Positions 44,196 to 61,257 are shown, counted from the stretch's first letter. The stretch: DNA of 64,000 bases from Breviolum minutum Mf 1.05b.01 (GCA_000507305.1 DF239893.1:1-64000); one strand, 5' to 3'. Numbers and translations are program-made. Notes: generated by a model from the letters alone, not told the origin.

Positions 44196-46203
44196 CTGCA
44201 AATGAGAAACAAAGTTCTGTGGCTTTCTTTCTCTAGTAGGTTGATAATGGTGTGGAGATATGTGGGATGCTTGAGCATGAGTTATGATAGCCAGAAGAGC
44301 CACAAGTAGTTCTATAGCTTGGCTATCTTGAGAACCGAATCTTGGGTGAGCCATACGTGTGCCTGATTGTGGAGGCATATAGATCATGAATCATGATATA
44401 TTTCATGAATGATAGGTCGTGCTTCCATTACATCCATGATGGTCAAACCACAAGGTGGGGACCAAGGCACAACATGTTATTTCTACCAAGGTTTGGCACT
44501 TGAATGTGGAGTCTGAAGCTGCTTGAAAGATCTGCAACCAAGCTCTCAAACCGATAGAACAATCAAACATGATCTGATCAAACCAACTCTAAGCCCACAT
44601 GTGGGGTTTCTCTTTGATCTTATGTTTCTGAAGGCTCTTCTGCGGGAGGGTCACCTCCCACTTGCCGATGAGCGAGGCTGGTGCGTTGCAAAAAAATCAC
44701 AACGGTTGCCATTGGCATACAAAAAAGCACAGCATGAGGGTTTTAGACGGTGTTGTCTGAACGCCGTCCCTGGCTGAGCATATTGCTTCAAAAAAACACA
44801 GCATCGAAAATCTACCCGCATCACTATGCTGAGCTCCAAACTGAAGGCTCCTTGGACAGTGCCCTCGATGGGAAACTCTGCGCACCATTCCTTCAACCTG
44901 GCAAACTATGCACTCCGTGAATCACTCAAAATTCATGACAGCTTTCTAATATTCTCTAATCCTCTCCCCAAAGTTCTTACCAAGTCCGGGCCATTGCATG
45001 TTCTGGGACAGGACCGTACTCCCTGTACAGGTAATGAAGCGCGAACGTGCCTACAACCAGAGAAGCAATGCAACCTAAGCCAGGAATGGGACAGATTTAC
45101 GTGGACGATGACTCGTAGACTCTGTTCGCACTGTCGTCCACAAAAGCGTACAGCGGCATGGAGTGAACCAGCTGGAAGAACTTTGAATAGTTTTCTCAAA
45201 GCAATTTTCAATGCACGCACATAATGTCGCATTCAAATTCTCTCTTTCTCTCTTAATCTCAAAAAGATTGCGACATCAATCAACATGCTTTTGTTTTTTC
45301 ACGAAAGCAATAGGAACAGAAGGACTAGCAACTGCGCAAAATGCAAGAGAGGGAAGAAGTGGCAACAACAATGCCAAACAGCAGCTGGGAGAGTATGTGA
45401 AAGTGGATGTGGGGATATGATGGGCTATGTATCTGGTGCAACTTTCTTTCTCTACACCACGAAGTGATAGCATCAAATCTATTTCAGGTTGCAACAAAAT
45501 TCCAGTAGATTCTCTTTGAGTTTTATTACTGACCCAGGCCGAGGCTTTCAATCAAAGGCATTCGCATGGAGGCATCACCGTCAACTCGTCAGTTTTTTGT
45601 TGGGATGCGTGATTTCCTATAGCCAAAAACCAATATCTGCTATCCTCGCTTGGCCTGATTGCCGGCCATGCCCAACACTGACAATATTCAAACAACGTGA
45701 TTCCCAGTGATTTCCATCCAGTTTTGGATTTCCCCGCGTGCATGCAAGAAGGCTTGTGCTCCGTGGGAGCTGGGCAGGAGTGTGTTGCACCTCGGTCGAA
45801 AGTAGAACAAATGACTTGTTGCATATCTTCATCACCCCTTTTCTCTGTGAAAACTGATCCTTTGCATAGTTGCATGTGCGGTTTTGAGTTTGCATCATTT
45901 TGCACGCAACGGGTCCAACACTATCTAGTTGTTTTTTAGGTCATGAGCACGCTGCCACTACTCTGCCCATGATAGTACGAAAATATGATTGAAATCGTAG
46001 GAAGAAAACAGCAACTGACCATAGATTTTCAGGGCAAAGTCTCCTCTCGAAAGGAGCAAACATGAAGACCGTATCCCATGGCAAAATCATGCAGTAAAAT
46101 GATGCACTACTGCACTACTTCGTTTTGAACGAACGCTGATCCAGCGAGCACGAGGGCCTGGGTACGTGGTTGCTGCTACCAACTTTCATATCTTTCATCT
46201 CAG

Positions 46204-46402
46204 GTTCCGACAGGCAAGGGTGGCAACTCCAGGAAACGTGGCCGACCTGGTGTTTTATTCTTCAACAAGAAAACCAATCCAGGCTGGAATCGAGGCAATG
46301 AGAAACGGCAAAACATCATGAAATCGCAAATGCCACTCGTTGGTCCAAAGGACCGGGAGAAAGTCACTACCCCTTATGACAAAAAGTCCGAGTACTATAC
46401 CC
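46204..46402 (+). CDS. Candidate internal exon, basic unknown protein
   Basis: Bounded by acceptor catctcag and donor ACCC/GTAAGC, the plus strand encodes VPTGKGGNSRKRGRPGVLFF, then NKKTNPGWNRGNEKRQN and ...KKSEYYT. The minus strand is closed, so the strand is clear. KRGRP resembles the core of an AT-hook. Probably an exon of a plus-strand nuclear or nucleic-acid binding protein, but this is inference. Confidence 0.5.
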
Positions 46403-47032
46403 GTAAGCAAGTGATCCTCTGTGTGATGACATCAAAAAATACAGCATAGACATCTACATTAGATAATTGTGGAGATGAAAATGAGTAAACATGCGTACAC
46501 ATAAACACATACACATACACATACCGCACAAATACGACCAAATACATTCAATATATTGCTGCCATGGAACACAACACTAGCAAACCCAAGAACTTCATGT
46601 ACCCTGCAAGAATGCGTGTCCACACACACACACACATGACCACACATGAATGCAGCACCAAAATGCATGCTCCTGTTCTCCCGCCCTTGTGCCAGTCTTG
46701 GAGTGCCAGGCTGATAAAATTCTGAAGCTTCTGATACTCCACATAGCCCCGGTCCACCTGAGATCAGCTCAGCCACTTGAAAGGGTGTGTTTACCGAGTA
46801 TCCTGGTGCTACTTGCTCCCTACGTCTGTGATAGAAAAGTCAATTAGGAAATGCAATTCACATGAACCCATCTCAGCACCTTCGTCCAAAAGCATCACAA
46901 ACAGCCGGGCCTTGCGGAACGTCGCTGGTGAATCAGGGCCTACCTTGGTCATTGGCCACAGCTCCGGGTCTAGGACAAGCATGGACAAGCCTATACACGC
47001 CTCCTTCCTCCAGCACAGGTGATTTAAATAGT

Positions 47033-47530
47033 CACTGTTCTTGTTCTTGTTGTTGTAGTTGTTGTTGTTGTTGTTGTTGTTGTTGTTCTTGTGCTTGTTC
47101 TTGTTGTTGTTGTTCTTGTTCTTGTTGTTGTTGTTGTTGTAATTGTTGTTGTAATTGTTGTTGTAATTGTTGTTGTTGTTGTTGTTGCTGTTCTTGTTCT
47201 CGTTCTCGTTCTCGTTCATGTTCTTGTTCTTGTTGTTGTTGTTGTTGCTGTTGTTGCTGTTCTTGTTCTTGTTGTTGTCGTTGTGGTTGTGGTTGTTGTT
47301 GTTGTTCTTGTTGTTGTTGTTGTTGTTGTTGTTGCTCTTGTTGTTGTTGTTGTTGTCGTTGTGGTTGTGGTTGTTGTTGTTGTTGTTGTTCTTGTTCTTG
47401 TTGTTGTTGTTGTTGTTGCTGTTCTTGTTCTTGTTCTTGTTGTTGTCGTCGTCGTCGTCGTTGTTGTTGTTGTTGTTGTTGCTCCCGCCGCTCTGTGGTG
47501 CTGGTGGTGAAAGTGGAGGTGGAGGTGGAG
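47033..47530 (+). repeat. GTT/TTC trinucleotide microsatellite
   Basis: About 500 bases of ttg units with ttc, ctg and gtc interruptions. All six frames are open, giving homopolymeric shadows (polyLeu, polyCys, polyGln, polyAsn and others). No evidence that any is translated. Confidence 0.9.
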
Positions 47531-48020
47531 GTGGAGGACTTCCACATCTGCAGTGAGACTTTGGCTGATTCAAATCTCAGTGGTATCTTGAGACAAACTC
47601 AGATGTCTAAGTTCTTAGCGTTGGCGGGATTGGATGCATTATTGCCCTTGTTTCAAACGATATCAATTCAAGGCACCACTGTGAATGACTTTGGATTCCT
47701 TGAAACCCACCGCAACAAATGTAAATGATGCTCCAGGCGCTTCGAATGCATGATTTCTCACCCCAGCTTCTGGACAACATGATGTGGGTCCTGCTGGGCA
47801 CCAGCTTTTGCATTGTCAAATTCTTCGCCGACTGTTTGTCGGAAGACATGTCAACAATGAATATCAATGACTGAATAATCATGAACGAAAATGTATATAA
47901 ATGTACACCAGTTGCATCCAGCATCCAGGTGTCTTTGCTCTGTTGGAAGGTTGAGGCACAACTGCTGTGCTGGGCAGCCGGCTCCAGGCAAGATAGCGTA
48001 GCATGCGTCCATGATCACAG

Positions 48021-48206
48021 TGATGCGGCACCTTGACAAACCGAAGGCTGTTGAAGCGTTATGCCGCTATGCATTTGTTGGAGAAGCAAATCGAAGGGGG
48101 TGGAACATGGTCGAAGATGTTCACCTCCTCTTGACACTGGTGGGCAAAAAGTGTGGTGTGTCTATGAAGAAGTGGTCTCTAGAGCATCTACTTCCAATGC
48201 TTTCAG
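48021..48206 (+). CDS. Candidate internal exon, unknown helical protein
   Basis: Bounded by acceptor gatcacag and donor TCAG/GTAAAAG, 186 bases with phases 2-in, 1-out. It encodes MRHLDKPKAVEALCRYAFVG, then WNMVEDVHLLLTLVGKKCG and KKWSLEHLLPMLS. A likely preceding exon near 47735-47805 encodes ALRMHDFSPQLLDNMMWVLL. The repeated-helix look, with FSPQLL...W, recalls FASTK/RAP-type helical-repeat proteins of organelle RNA metabolism, but the match is weak and I do not assign it. Confidence 0.5.
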
Positions 48207-49790
48207 GTAAAAGCTTGCAGGCATTTGCCACACAAAATGTCACTGCTAAGTCACCTGTTGAGATCTGAGTGTCCTGAAGCTCGCCCAAGGGTTTCAAACA
48301 TAATTATATAATTATATATAGATAATCACAATCAATCATAATCATAGATACTACATACTATTTGAGTGGCAGGCTAAACTCAAAAGGAGCTAGAGCGGTC
48401 TGTGGGACATAAGTATCGGTTTTCGGAGTTCGCCATCGCTTTACAGTGTTTGGGGCATGTACGAGTACGTATGATATGGTCCTTGACAAGTCAGAAATAT
48501 ATAATATATTATATACCCAACTGATCTCAAGTGTTTGTGTTCATGATTGCCTGTTCATATTGTGGGTTCTTGTTTAATGCAGGCCACTTGCGGACGGCTT
48601 GCTGTGGGAGGTCACAGCACATACAAAGACCTGAGGGAAGCCTTTTGGGGACGGAGTGCTTCCGTGACTATATCGTTTCAATAAGGGCATCGCTTTAATT
48701 GCATTTCAAGATATTGCAAGGTATCGCTTTTGGTAGTTCACCATAGCGCTGACATGAAGAAGTTTTCATCAACCCTTCAGCCTGTCTCTCATATATGTTT
48801 TGTTTTTAATGTGAGTAGAAGATTAATAACCCCCCCCAACCCCCCAATTTTTTTCCCTTTTTGCCAAAGGGTATGATTTTTGTATTCATGCAAATTTCCC
48901 CGCTAGTTAATAAGGATCTGCTAGACCCCCCCAATTAGAGCCCAGTAGGAGGGATTTGATTTCATTGTCCAAACGTCTCTGTATTCAGGGGGATTGGTAC
49001 ACTTCAAATCTTTTCTGGACTTTCTGGGTCACGGGGTGGACCGGGATTTAGACCCGGTATTCACATTACACTACACTGAACTGTTTGCCACATCATTACA
49101 TTTGCTCTCTTCCAGCTGTGTATGTCCAAACCTGGAGGACATCCAATACATCCAAGCCTTTTTCGGGCTACATTTCCACATGGAAGGTTGAAATGTGTAA
49201 GCCCATGTCTCTGTGAACCCTCTCAAGCGCAGTCATGAACCCAGGCTCTTTCCAAAAGTAACAACGTCTTGAGACCACCACGGTTCTAGCTCCGAAAATG
49301 TTTGGTCACACCCTGCTCTTCATGATTTCTGCGCCCTGCAGCCCTTCTGCCTCTTTGGCAATCTGCTGATGAAGTCATGGACCTGGCGCGTGAAAAGCAG
49401 TCACAAGGCCATGCCTCTACTAATCGTGGCTGGCACATCGTAATCCTGGTGCTATCAATTCGATCCAGAAGCCTCAATTCCTCAAGAATCTCCCGTCATC
49501 CATGATTGCTCCTACTGCACTCAAATTCAACTCGCCAGATTTCACCCAATACAATCCTCACCCGTTGTCCCTATGAGCAGCAACGAATCATGATAATGAT
49601 ACTATATGATACTCAGTGTCAGTATACATGAAAGAAATTTAAGACACACAAATTTGATAGGATTTGGACTACTGTATATGGTGCAGCTAGAGCAAATCTG
49701 TTTCATATAACTGTGATTAACTCTGCAACCTCTTGCGGTGCCTACTTTTTGCCAAACTCATCTTCTGAAGAATGTCGTGTCAGTCTTCTG

Positions 49791-52775
49791 TCAATTTCCA
49801 TTGTTTCGAGGGACCTCGAGCATGGATACCAAACGGTAGCTGCCCTTGGCACCTCCCAAAGCCTGAGCTACAAGTTTGACTGCATCGTATTGCAGGGTAT
49901 GACATGTAGGTAGATCGTATTTCATCGCATTATATTGCATTCCAATTCCATTTCGGCATATTACGGACAAGGCACCATCTTGGCCATTTCACTCTGTTTG
50001 CGTAGCTCATCGGCTGACAGGGTGCCTGGTCGGGAAGCATGCATCGAATGGTCGCATGGTATGCACCACAAACATGTAAATACATTGCACGAGTAAATGC
50101 ATACAGGTATCATATTATTTGTGTAAGCAGTGTCATGACGTATAATAGTAGTACACGCGTACGACCTATACGGTAGCGGTTTGTGGATTCGATGGATTGG
50201 AATGATAGTTTGACCCACTCGTGACCCTTTACCATCTTTACCTGAGTCATTTGCGGAGAACAAAAGCTGGATCCGCAAACTGCAAACGATTGCCTTGTTT
50301 TGATTGCAGCTTTCAGCGAAGAGTCAAGTCTTTGAGTTGAGGGATCGCTCTGCCACGAATATGCCACTGGGTCGGCCCACAAAGAGGCATCTCTTGCTCC
50401 CGGTGTCGCAGCTGGTCACTTCAAACCCCGGCGAACAGAGACATTGCAGTGAATTTGAAATGGAATACATAAGAAAACTTCCTGTGGATCTGTTGGTGCA
50501 TCTGATACGTTGATATTGAAATAGTGTAAACTGAAATAAGCTTCTCCAATGTCAATGCCCCAACCCAACCGCAAATCCCTTTCCCTCACCAAACGACACA
50601 AGAATGCTTGGCCTGATGATAAGCTTCAAAACACTACAAAACAATACAAAACACCTTACGGCTATGGATTTGACAAGCCTTAAATCAAGAGCTGCGCAGC
50701 GACAGTACGGGATCAAGCGAAGAACTCGTGGCTGACTACTAACTTCTGTAGACAAAAAGCATCAAAAAGCTATTGCCGTACAAACCCTTAGGGACACCTG
50801 CACAAAACGGAACACTGCATTGTACTGTAGGTACATGATCTCAAAATGTAACGGCAGCCCTTTGGAAAGCTAAAGTGTTGCAGTCTCTTGATGTGCTCCG
50901 CGTCAAGTCACTTCAAGCTTTCAGACTTGAGAGAAGGCAGGCGACATGCCGATGAAACCATACAAATTATTTGCAGGGTGCCAGCAAGGGGTATCGTTAA
51001 AACTGGAAACTATCACGCCTGAACAAACGGTCCCCTCTCCGACGGACCGTGTTCTGTTCTGCAGGACAGTTTTCAGCAGGGACTTCAGCCAGCAATAGTC
51101 GGCCAAAACCGACCAAAGCTGCTAGCCACCTTCATTAAAGCCTGGCCAACCATGCTTGCCAAAACATGGAAATGCACAAGCAATACCAGCCTCGGGAGCA
51201 AGGTTTTAGTCTGCGTGTCAAATGATTATGGGGAATAGAATGTGGTATGAACGAAAGGCAGCTTTCCATTTTGATAGCTGCCTGAAAGGCAGCAAAAGTC
51301 TAAAGCTGCTTTGTCTGGCAAGTATGCAGCTTGCGAGCCTCTGATGGTCCTAGTTATACGGAGCGTAATAAAAGAGCACAAGTCGTCAATACCCCTGTGG
51401 ATGCCATCTCCCCCTTGGTGTAACAATTTTTGAAGACAACTCCGAGAATGGCAATACAGTCTTCTTGATGTGAATGACTTTAAGTTTGAGGCTACCAACA
51501 AATGAGCCGGTCACAAAAACATTCGACAGTTGGTTTGAGGGAGCAGGAAACTTGAAACAAACGCATGTTTGGCTTGTCAACCAATCTAATAGTTTCATGT
51601 GAGCGATTGGACTTTCTACCTTGATCCCGAGTCCTGAGGACAGCTGTATTATGATTCTATTGTATCGCATGGCCCCCTCCTATTCTGCAAAGTGCTGGCT
51701 CCAAAGCCGAGCGAAGGTCCAACAAGCTCTAAAATGATATGAATTATTTTCATCTATTCAGCCATATTATTTTCTGTCCCAACACTACCAGAACAGCGGT
51801 ATTCAAAATGAACCTTTTGACATCTCTCCTTTCATCTCAGACTCTTGATTGCAATATAAAATATAAATGTCGGAGTTTTGACAAAAGAAACGCAATCGTA
51901 CTTTTAAGAATTCTGTGAGCGAAGCAAGTATTGAAAATGAAAAGTTTAGCTGGGGATTGTAGCGGCTGAAAATTTCCCAACAATTCACGACTTCCAACAA
52001 GACTATATACTATATATTATATAATCATGTATCCATATATCAATATATATATATATGTAAAATTAGTACTTCAGCGACTTAAGATACTCAAGAGATGATT
52101 GCTGCGCGTCGGAGACTTGGTAGACTGGTAGACTTTGTCATTCGGACACTTGACGTGTGCAACACACTTGCAGCTCTACATTCTTCAGTTTAATTTTTTG
52201 TGTGAATTTGTGGCAATGCTGTTTTTTCTGGTGACCTATCATTCCCTGAAAAGAAATCTAAGCGGTTTAGCGCTTGCTTCCAGCAATTGGAAAAACTACT
52301 TTGGAAAAACTACTGTATATAGCCAAGACACAAGGGGAAACTTCGATAGGATACTAGTACTGTGTATATTCCATTCTATTCCTATATATCAGTAAAACAA
52401 GGTATGATAACAGTACATGATCATAGATTCACGCGTCTGCAACATTCTGCAGCCGCAGGACTTGCGAGAGAACGGGCTGCGAAGGCCAGCGGGGGCTAAT
52501 TTGTGCCAATTTGATCCAATTTGCACTGTCAGGAAAACTGTGGACACGCCTAACCAGGCTGATCCCAAAAACGAGCTACAAGCGACAGATTCACCCCAGA
52601 ACAGCTTGCCGTAGCTGGCAAACTGACCTTTTGGTGTCTCACATCCACTTGCTGCTACTCCTCCTCCCCACTGGTGGAGCTGCGTAACGCCGCCTCCGTC
52701 GCTCCTGAGAGGGCTCAAACCGTCTCCGAAATATTCCAAAATCCGCTCAAGATCGCTCAATTCCCTTGGAAAATG
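49791..52775 (-). other. Cluster of candidate minus-strand exons, gene unknown
   Basis: Several minus-strand stretches look coding but were not joined. They are about 52775-52640 (ELSDLERILEYFGDGLSPLR), 51660-51400 (LLDWLTSQTCVCFKFPAPSN), 51105-50925 (CWHPANNLYGFIGMSPAFSQ), 50432-50322 (SKRCLFVGRPSGIFVAERSL) and 49895-49791 (LQYDAVKLVAQALGGAKGSY, ending at a stop). They may form one or more multi-exon genes. No family is recognised, and for some the plus strand is also open. Confidence 0.3.
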
Positions 52776-53429
52776 AACTTTGAAAATATAATAATAGATA
52801 CAGTCATAGAAAGGCATCTGAATGGAAACGTGGGCAACCAAAATGGCAAACATACCAAATCTATCAGAACCTGCCGTTCCTATATAATAGTGTGGTCACG
52901 TCCCTTCCTAGACTATAAAATCCAGCACCTGAAAACTTTCCTTTTGGGAAGACCTGTTTTGAGATTTTTGTTACCCAAGGCAGTTTGGAGATGAACCGCT
53001 TTCCTCATCTTGTTCTTTGCGTGTCTTTACCCCTTCGCAAGAATTGGCCAAGGTACCGTGATGCGACCGTAGCCGTTTATTCCTGCGCACCTCATACTTG
53101 ACGCGCAAACGATCAGATTTTGCTCGCTCTCGCGAGCAATAGTGGCAAAACCTTGGTGCTAGCATGCGCTGGCTGCCAAAGGAACAAGACAACACGGGCA
53201 AGTAAAATAATAGAAGAGGAAGGAAGTAAAAGTAGAAAGAAGAAGTACGAGTAGGAAGTAGAAGCAGAAGTAGGAAGTTGGAGTAGAAGAGTAAGTAGTC
53301 GTAGTTGTAGTCGTACTATATAGTAGTAGTAGTCGTCGGTCGTCCTCGTCCTCGTCGTCGTAGTAGCAGTAGTAGTAATAATAATACTAGTAGTCGTCAT
53401 CGTAGCAGTAGTAGTAATAATAATACTAG

Positions 53430-53637
53430 TAGTCGTCATCGTAGCAGTAGTAGCAGTAGTAGTAGCAGTAGTAGTAGCAGTAGTAGGAGTAGGAGTAGGA
53501 GTAGGAGTAGGAGTAGGAGTAGGAGTAGGAGTAGGAGTAGGAGTAGGAGTAGGAGTAGGAGTAGGAGTAGGAGTAGTAGTAGGAGTAGGAGTAGGAGTAG
53601 GAGTAGGAGTAGCAGTAGGAGTAGCAGTAGTAGTAGC

Positions 53638-53672
<35 letters not shown>

Positions 53673-53710
53673 GAGTAGGAGTAGGAGTAGGAGTAGGAGT
53701 AGGAGCACAC
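53430..53710 (+). repeat. AGGAGT/AGCAGT hexanucleotide microsatellite
   Basis: Long aggagt array with agcagt and agtagt variants, preceded by a degenerate gta/gtc tract from about 53200. All-frame open shadows are artefacts. Confidence 0.9.
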
Positions 53711-56700
53711 CTAATGGATAGTACCTATTTCGAGTACGATATGTCTTTCCCAAGCCTCACGAAACTGTAGTGGATGGATTGTTGATTTGGCAGAATTTCT
53801 TGTGCTCTCACCGTCCCACTCCCATCTTCAAGGTGATTTGATCAGCAGTCCACCAGATCCTCCAGAGCTTTCCTTGCACTTCGCACATGACAACCCAGCG
53901 GCATGTAACATGGAGGAGGCACAATGGTCTTGGAAAAGCTATGTAGGTTTGATATGGTTCGAGTTTTGATGAGGTGGACTTAATTACGGTTTCATATGAA
54001 AGGTATGACTTGGGGAGTCTGGCTCTTGCTTACATTCTTTGAAGTTGTGGCTACTGCAGATTATCTATTCCCTGCATTCTCCATTGCTTTTGCTCGACAA
54101 GGTTGGCAGGTTCACCCAGAGATAGCCCTGTGTTTGTACTTGCGTTATGAGTTCGGATTTTTTGTGGCGTTGTGTTTACATCTTCGGAAAAAATCACGCC
54201 CTCAATGTAAATAGATGTTGCATGTCACCAGATGTGTAGGCTGATGCCTTTTGGCAAACCCATCCCTTTCGCCGAACACCTGAAAAGATGGTGAAACAGA
54301 TTGGCGTTCCGGGACTCAAAAGTGCATGTTATCAAGTGATCTTCAGGGCTCCGATTGGAAGTCGGTATTTGGGAACATGGAAATTGCATGAGATATCATT
54401 GGATTTAGATTTGGTATATTTGATTTTAGATAATTTTATCTTTAAAGTTTTCTTTGTGATATGTTTTGTCCCTAATCCTAACGTATGCTTTTCGCTTCGA
54501 TGACGCATGTTTCACCTAAGTGGCGCCTTTACGGGGTGAACCGAGGCCATGCGAGCTTTGCGAGAGGTGAAACGCATTTTCACGTTGCAGTCCTTGCCGT
54601 TGATCCTGGCTCCTTGGAAGCATTGCGATTGATGGCTGGTGTGAGGAGATCCATGCACTTTCTGTCAAGACAGCACACGCGCGAATATGTATATATAATA
54701 CTGTTATATTATATTGTATGCTATTTGATACATACACTTATATCATGCTATATTTTTTGTTTTTGGTTTGTGATGTGTCATACATGTTACAGTTGCATAG
54801 TGCAATAGATGTAAATGGCTTGTATTGTATGATTTATGATTTATGTAATTTCATGCCACTTATAAATAAAGATAGGGCTGCAGGAATGTGACTTACTTAA
54901 TGACTTAATGTGTTCATCTATGTGGACATAGATGTGTGAATGACCCTTTGGAAGGCAAAGTCTTAGAGTTAGAGCTTGAGTGCGTCGCGCCAGTCCCTTT
55001 TCCTTAGGGTGGGGCGCAGATGCACTTGAAGCATCCTGAAGCAATGCATTTCAGTTTGCATCAGGAACAGTTTGGAAGTTCAACAAGGTGTTTGAGTAGC
55101 CAGCAAGACATGCATTGCAGTGCACGCGGTCACTCCTCGTGGTGATGCCATTGGGACTTTTCATTCATTTCCATTTCCATTCGATGTTTCGCACATCGGG
55201 GTATTGATTAGTCTTTGCGAACAACCGTGAAAACTCTAATTAACTGCAGCCATGGGTAGCCAAAAGCATCTGCAGAGGGAATCAGGAAGTTGAAAGTTGG
55301 ACAGACCTTGGCGTCATCTTGCAGGAGTCAGTGGCACATTTCCACATGTCCATGTTAAATCGTCATGCCGGGCCAGTGACTCCAGCCTCATGTATCCTCA
55401 TGTCCCCACCACACCTCATGTCTGCACCACACCTATGCCCAGTGCAAGGTGGGTGACATGCTGCTGGGGTGGAGGCCAGGGATTGTGAGATGTGCTTTTC
55501 GTCGGTGAAAGGTGGTTTTTCTCATCGAATCAAGAACGCGTGAGGACATCGTGGTGCCATGAGCGTTCCAAGAGTTCCCTTCTTTTTCTCCTTTTTTTTT
55601 TTTGCTTTCGATCAGATTAAGCAAGTTTTCGGCAATTGCTGTGTTGGTAAAGCCACTGGGGTTTTCTGGAATCAGGCGTTGAGCTGTAGAGTAGAGGATA
55701 TTTTTGCCACGCTTCTAGAGGTTTTGATTAGGTCGAAAAAGTCAAGAGTTCTTCAACCCTGCTTGTCACAATCTGGTTTGGGACCTGGTCTTTCCGGCCA
55801 GGCGTGGCTGTTTCACACCTGAGATTCATGACCACCCGGCTGCGATTAGCGTGGCTACTTTTGGGCCATGGCTGCACGATTTGGGTGTTGATGCTTTGCA
55901 GGAGGCTGGAAGATGCTTGCGTGTTGTTTTGTCACACTTGAGGACTTCATCGCTTTGACCTTACTTTCAGAAGTTTCTGTAGGTTGGACATGGTTGGACC
56001 ATGTTGGACCACTGTCTGTCTTCTACAGGCCTTCCATTCTGAAGGACATCGGCTCGATGCTTCTGGCTGCCGCCGTGGAGCACTGATGGCTGGGTGCAGG
56101 TGTTGGTGCTGGGCTGGGCCGTGGTTTTTTGTCGGGTCAGTCAGTCAATCGGTCACATCCCATAGTTGCAACTGCTACTGTAGACATCCTTTCAAATTCG
56201 AGTAGTGGAACATGAGTCAGTTGGTTCATACTTGTACCAAGAAAATTCTTTGCACTTGACCTTCGTTGTTTTGGGATGTTTTGGGAAAATCTCAAGCTGT
56301 GGGCGTGCAGCAATTGCGCTCATTCTTCACTATTTGAGCAGTGGTCGGCGCTCATTTGAATGCTTGGGAGGCTGAATGTCAAGCTCACAGATGTAGACGG
56401 TTCGACCAGGACAGTGGACGTGGGGGTGTTTCTTTCTGCACCTCCTTCCCTTGCACCTGGGGCAGCAAAACAGCAAAACATCAGGTTTTGTGGCATGGCA
56501 GGATGGACGAATTAGCTGCGCAAGTGAATGTCACTGACTACTGGCCAGTCTCTTTTAGGGGATGTGCTATGCTATCTATCTTGGATTCTGCTGTCATTCT
56601 TCAAAAGCATAGGGGGAAACCAAGCAGATCGGCTTCGAATCAAGGTTGTTTGCACATTTATGTATATATGGCTTTATTTTACGCAATGTATTTATAGCCA

Positions 56701-57180
56701 TGCAATGCAATGTTTGCAGTGTGATGTAATATGCTGCCGTATGATGGAATGTATAAGCTTGTGCAAGCTTGCAAAATTTTGCATAACCTTGTATGTACCT
56801 GTTTGTGTACTATGACTGCACTGTATGTATCTTGTTATGGTAAAATTACGAGCCAATTGTGGGCGACCTCATAGCTTGGACAAGACTTGGTCCAATGAAG
56901 GTCGGCCGTCGTCCTGCCTTGTTCCCACGCTGTGCTTCGCGCTGCGGGGAGAACTGTGAGCAATGTCGGTTGGCCTGGCCACAACTTAGCAAGGCGTGGG
57001 TTGAAAGACTGGGGCTTTGGGATGCGGGTGAGCAGCAACTGCTTTGCTATCAAAGCGTTAGCTGTGAAGTGCTAGTGACGGCTAGTGCAACCTCTTCAAG
57101 AAGATGCGTTTTACCAAACTGACCAGAATTGACTAGGCGGTGGCTGGCCAGATATATCTTTCTAAATTCCTAAAGTACAC
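53711..57180. other. No recognised gene
   Basis: Some plus-strand frames look weakly coding: near 54518-54680 (HASFARGETHFHVAVLAVDP) and 56912-57020 (CRLAWPQLSKAWVERLGLWD). None can be joined or named. Confidence 0.35.
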
Positions 57181-57631
57181 ATACCAGTAGTACCGCACAA
57201 GGCGGTGGCGGAAGTTTCAAGAATAGGAAACGTATAGGAGAGATTGATTGCTGTGAGTGACGGATGTCAGAGCAAAAACATTGACCAACTGACTAACTAG
57301 CTAACTGACTAATTGACTGATTGACTGTCTGATTAACTGATTAATTGCCTAAGTGATAAAGTGACCTATTGACTGACTGACTGACTGATTGATTTGATTA
57401 ACTGACGAACTGACTAATTTACTTACTGACTGGCTGACTGCCTGACTAACCGACTAATTGATTATCTGACCAATTGACTAACTGACTAACTAATCAACAG
57501 GCTAACTGACTAATTGACGAACTGACTGATTGACTAACTGATGAACTGACTAATTGACTAACTAGCTAACTGACTACCTGATTGACTGATAGATTGATTA
57601 ACTGACGAACTGACTAATTGACTTACTGACT

Positions 57632-58073
57632 NNNNNNNNNNNNNNNNNNNNNNNNNNNNNNNNNNNNNNNNNNNNNNNNNNNNNNNNNNNNNNNNNNNNN
57701 NNNNNNNNNNNNNNNNNNNNNNNNNNNNNNNNNNNNNNNNNNNNNNNNNNNNNNNNNNNNNNNNNNNNNNNNNNNNNNNNNNNNNNNNNNNNNNNNNNNN
57801 NNNNNNNNNNNNNNNNNNNNNNNNNNNNNNNNNNNNNNNNNNNNNNNNNNNNNNNNNNNNNNNNNNNNNNNNNNNNNNNNNNNNNNNNNNNNNNNNNNNN
57901 NNNNNNNNNNNNNNNNNNNNNNNNNNNNNNNNNNNNNNNNNNNNNNNNNNNNNNNNNNNNNNNNNNNNNNNNNNNNNNNNNNNNNNNNNNNNNNNNNNNN
58001 NNNNNNNNNNNNNNNNNNNNNNNNNNNNNNNNNNNNNNNNNNNNNNNNNNNNNNNNNNNNNNNNNNNNNNNNN
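57632..58073. other. Assembly gap (442 N)
   Basis: Unsequenced bases within the repeat element. Frames running through it are meaningless. Confidence 0.99.
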
Positions 58074-58242
58074 TGTCGACTGACGTGGCGACTCTATTGC
58101 TGAGCTATGCATGAATCATTGAAAAAACACAGCATTTCGCGACTTCTCTAACATTTGGCGCGGATGTATCTTCTTTCTTCTGACTTTCGCGCTATTGCAT
58201 CTTTTGTCGACTGACGTGGCGACTCTATTGCTGAACTATGCA
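58074..58242 (+). repeat. Direct repeat with 131-bp period
   Basis: A 38-base segment beginning tgtcgactgacgtggcgact occurs at 58074-58111 and 58205-58242 with one difference. It is the visible edge of a tandem array hidden in the gap. Confidence 0.8.
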
Positions 58243-58295
58243 TCTGCTTTTCAACTGTCCATATTGTCGGAAGTTTCTATTTAAACTTCCTTCGA

Positions 58296-61257
<2,962 letters not shown>

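Larger units (their letters stand above)
57181..58295 (-). repeat. Dispersed repeat element, right (inverted) copy
   Basis: Reverse-complement counterpart of 22960-24495. The order is mirrored: ggcggtggcggaagtttcaa block, degenerate tetranucleotide tract (57280-57631), gap, and the segments with cagcatttcgcgacttctct and ctgtccatattgtcggaagt. The 94-bp tandem repeats of the left copy would fall in the gap. Confidence 0.7.

Noticed and set aside
46809..47728. Long frames over the GTT repeat giving polyCys, polyAsn, polyGln or polyLeu
   Set aside because: All six frames are open because the DNA is a trinucleotide microsatellite; this is not evidence of coding.
53426..53753. Poly-Leu and Tyr/Ser frames
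   Set aside because: Shadows of the aggagt hexanucleotide repeat.
57558..58112. 184-codon frame
   Set aside because: It runs through 442 N and simple repeats.
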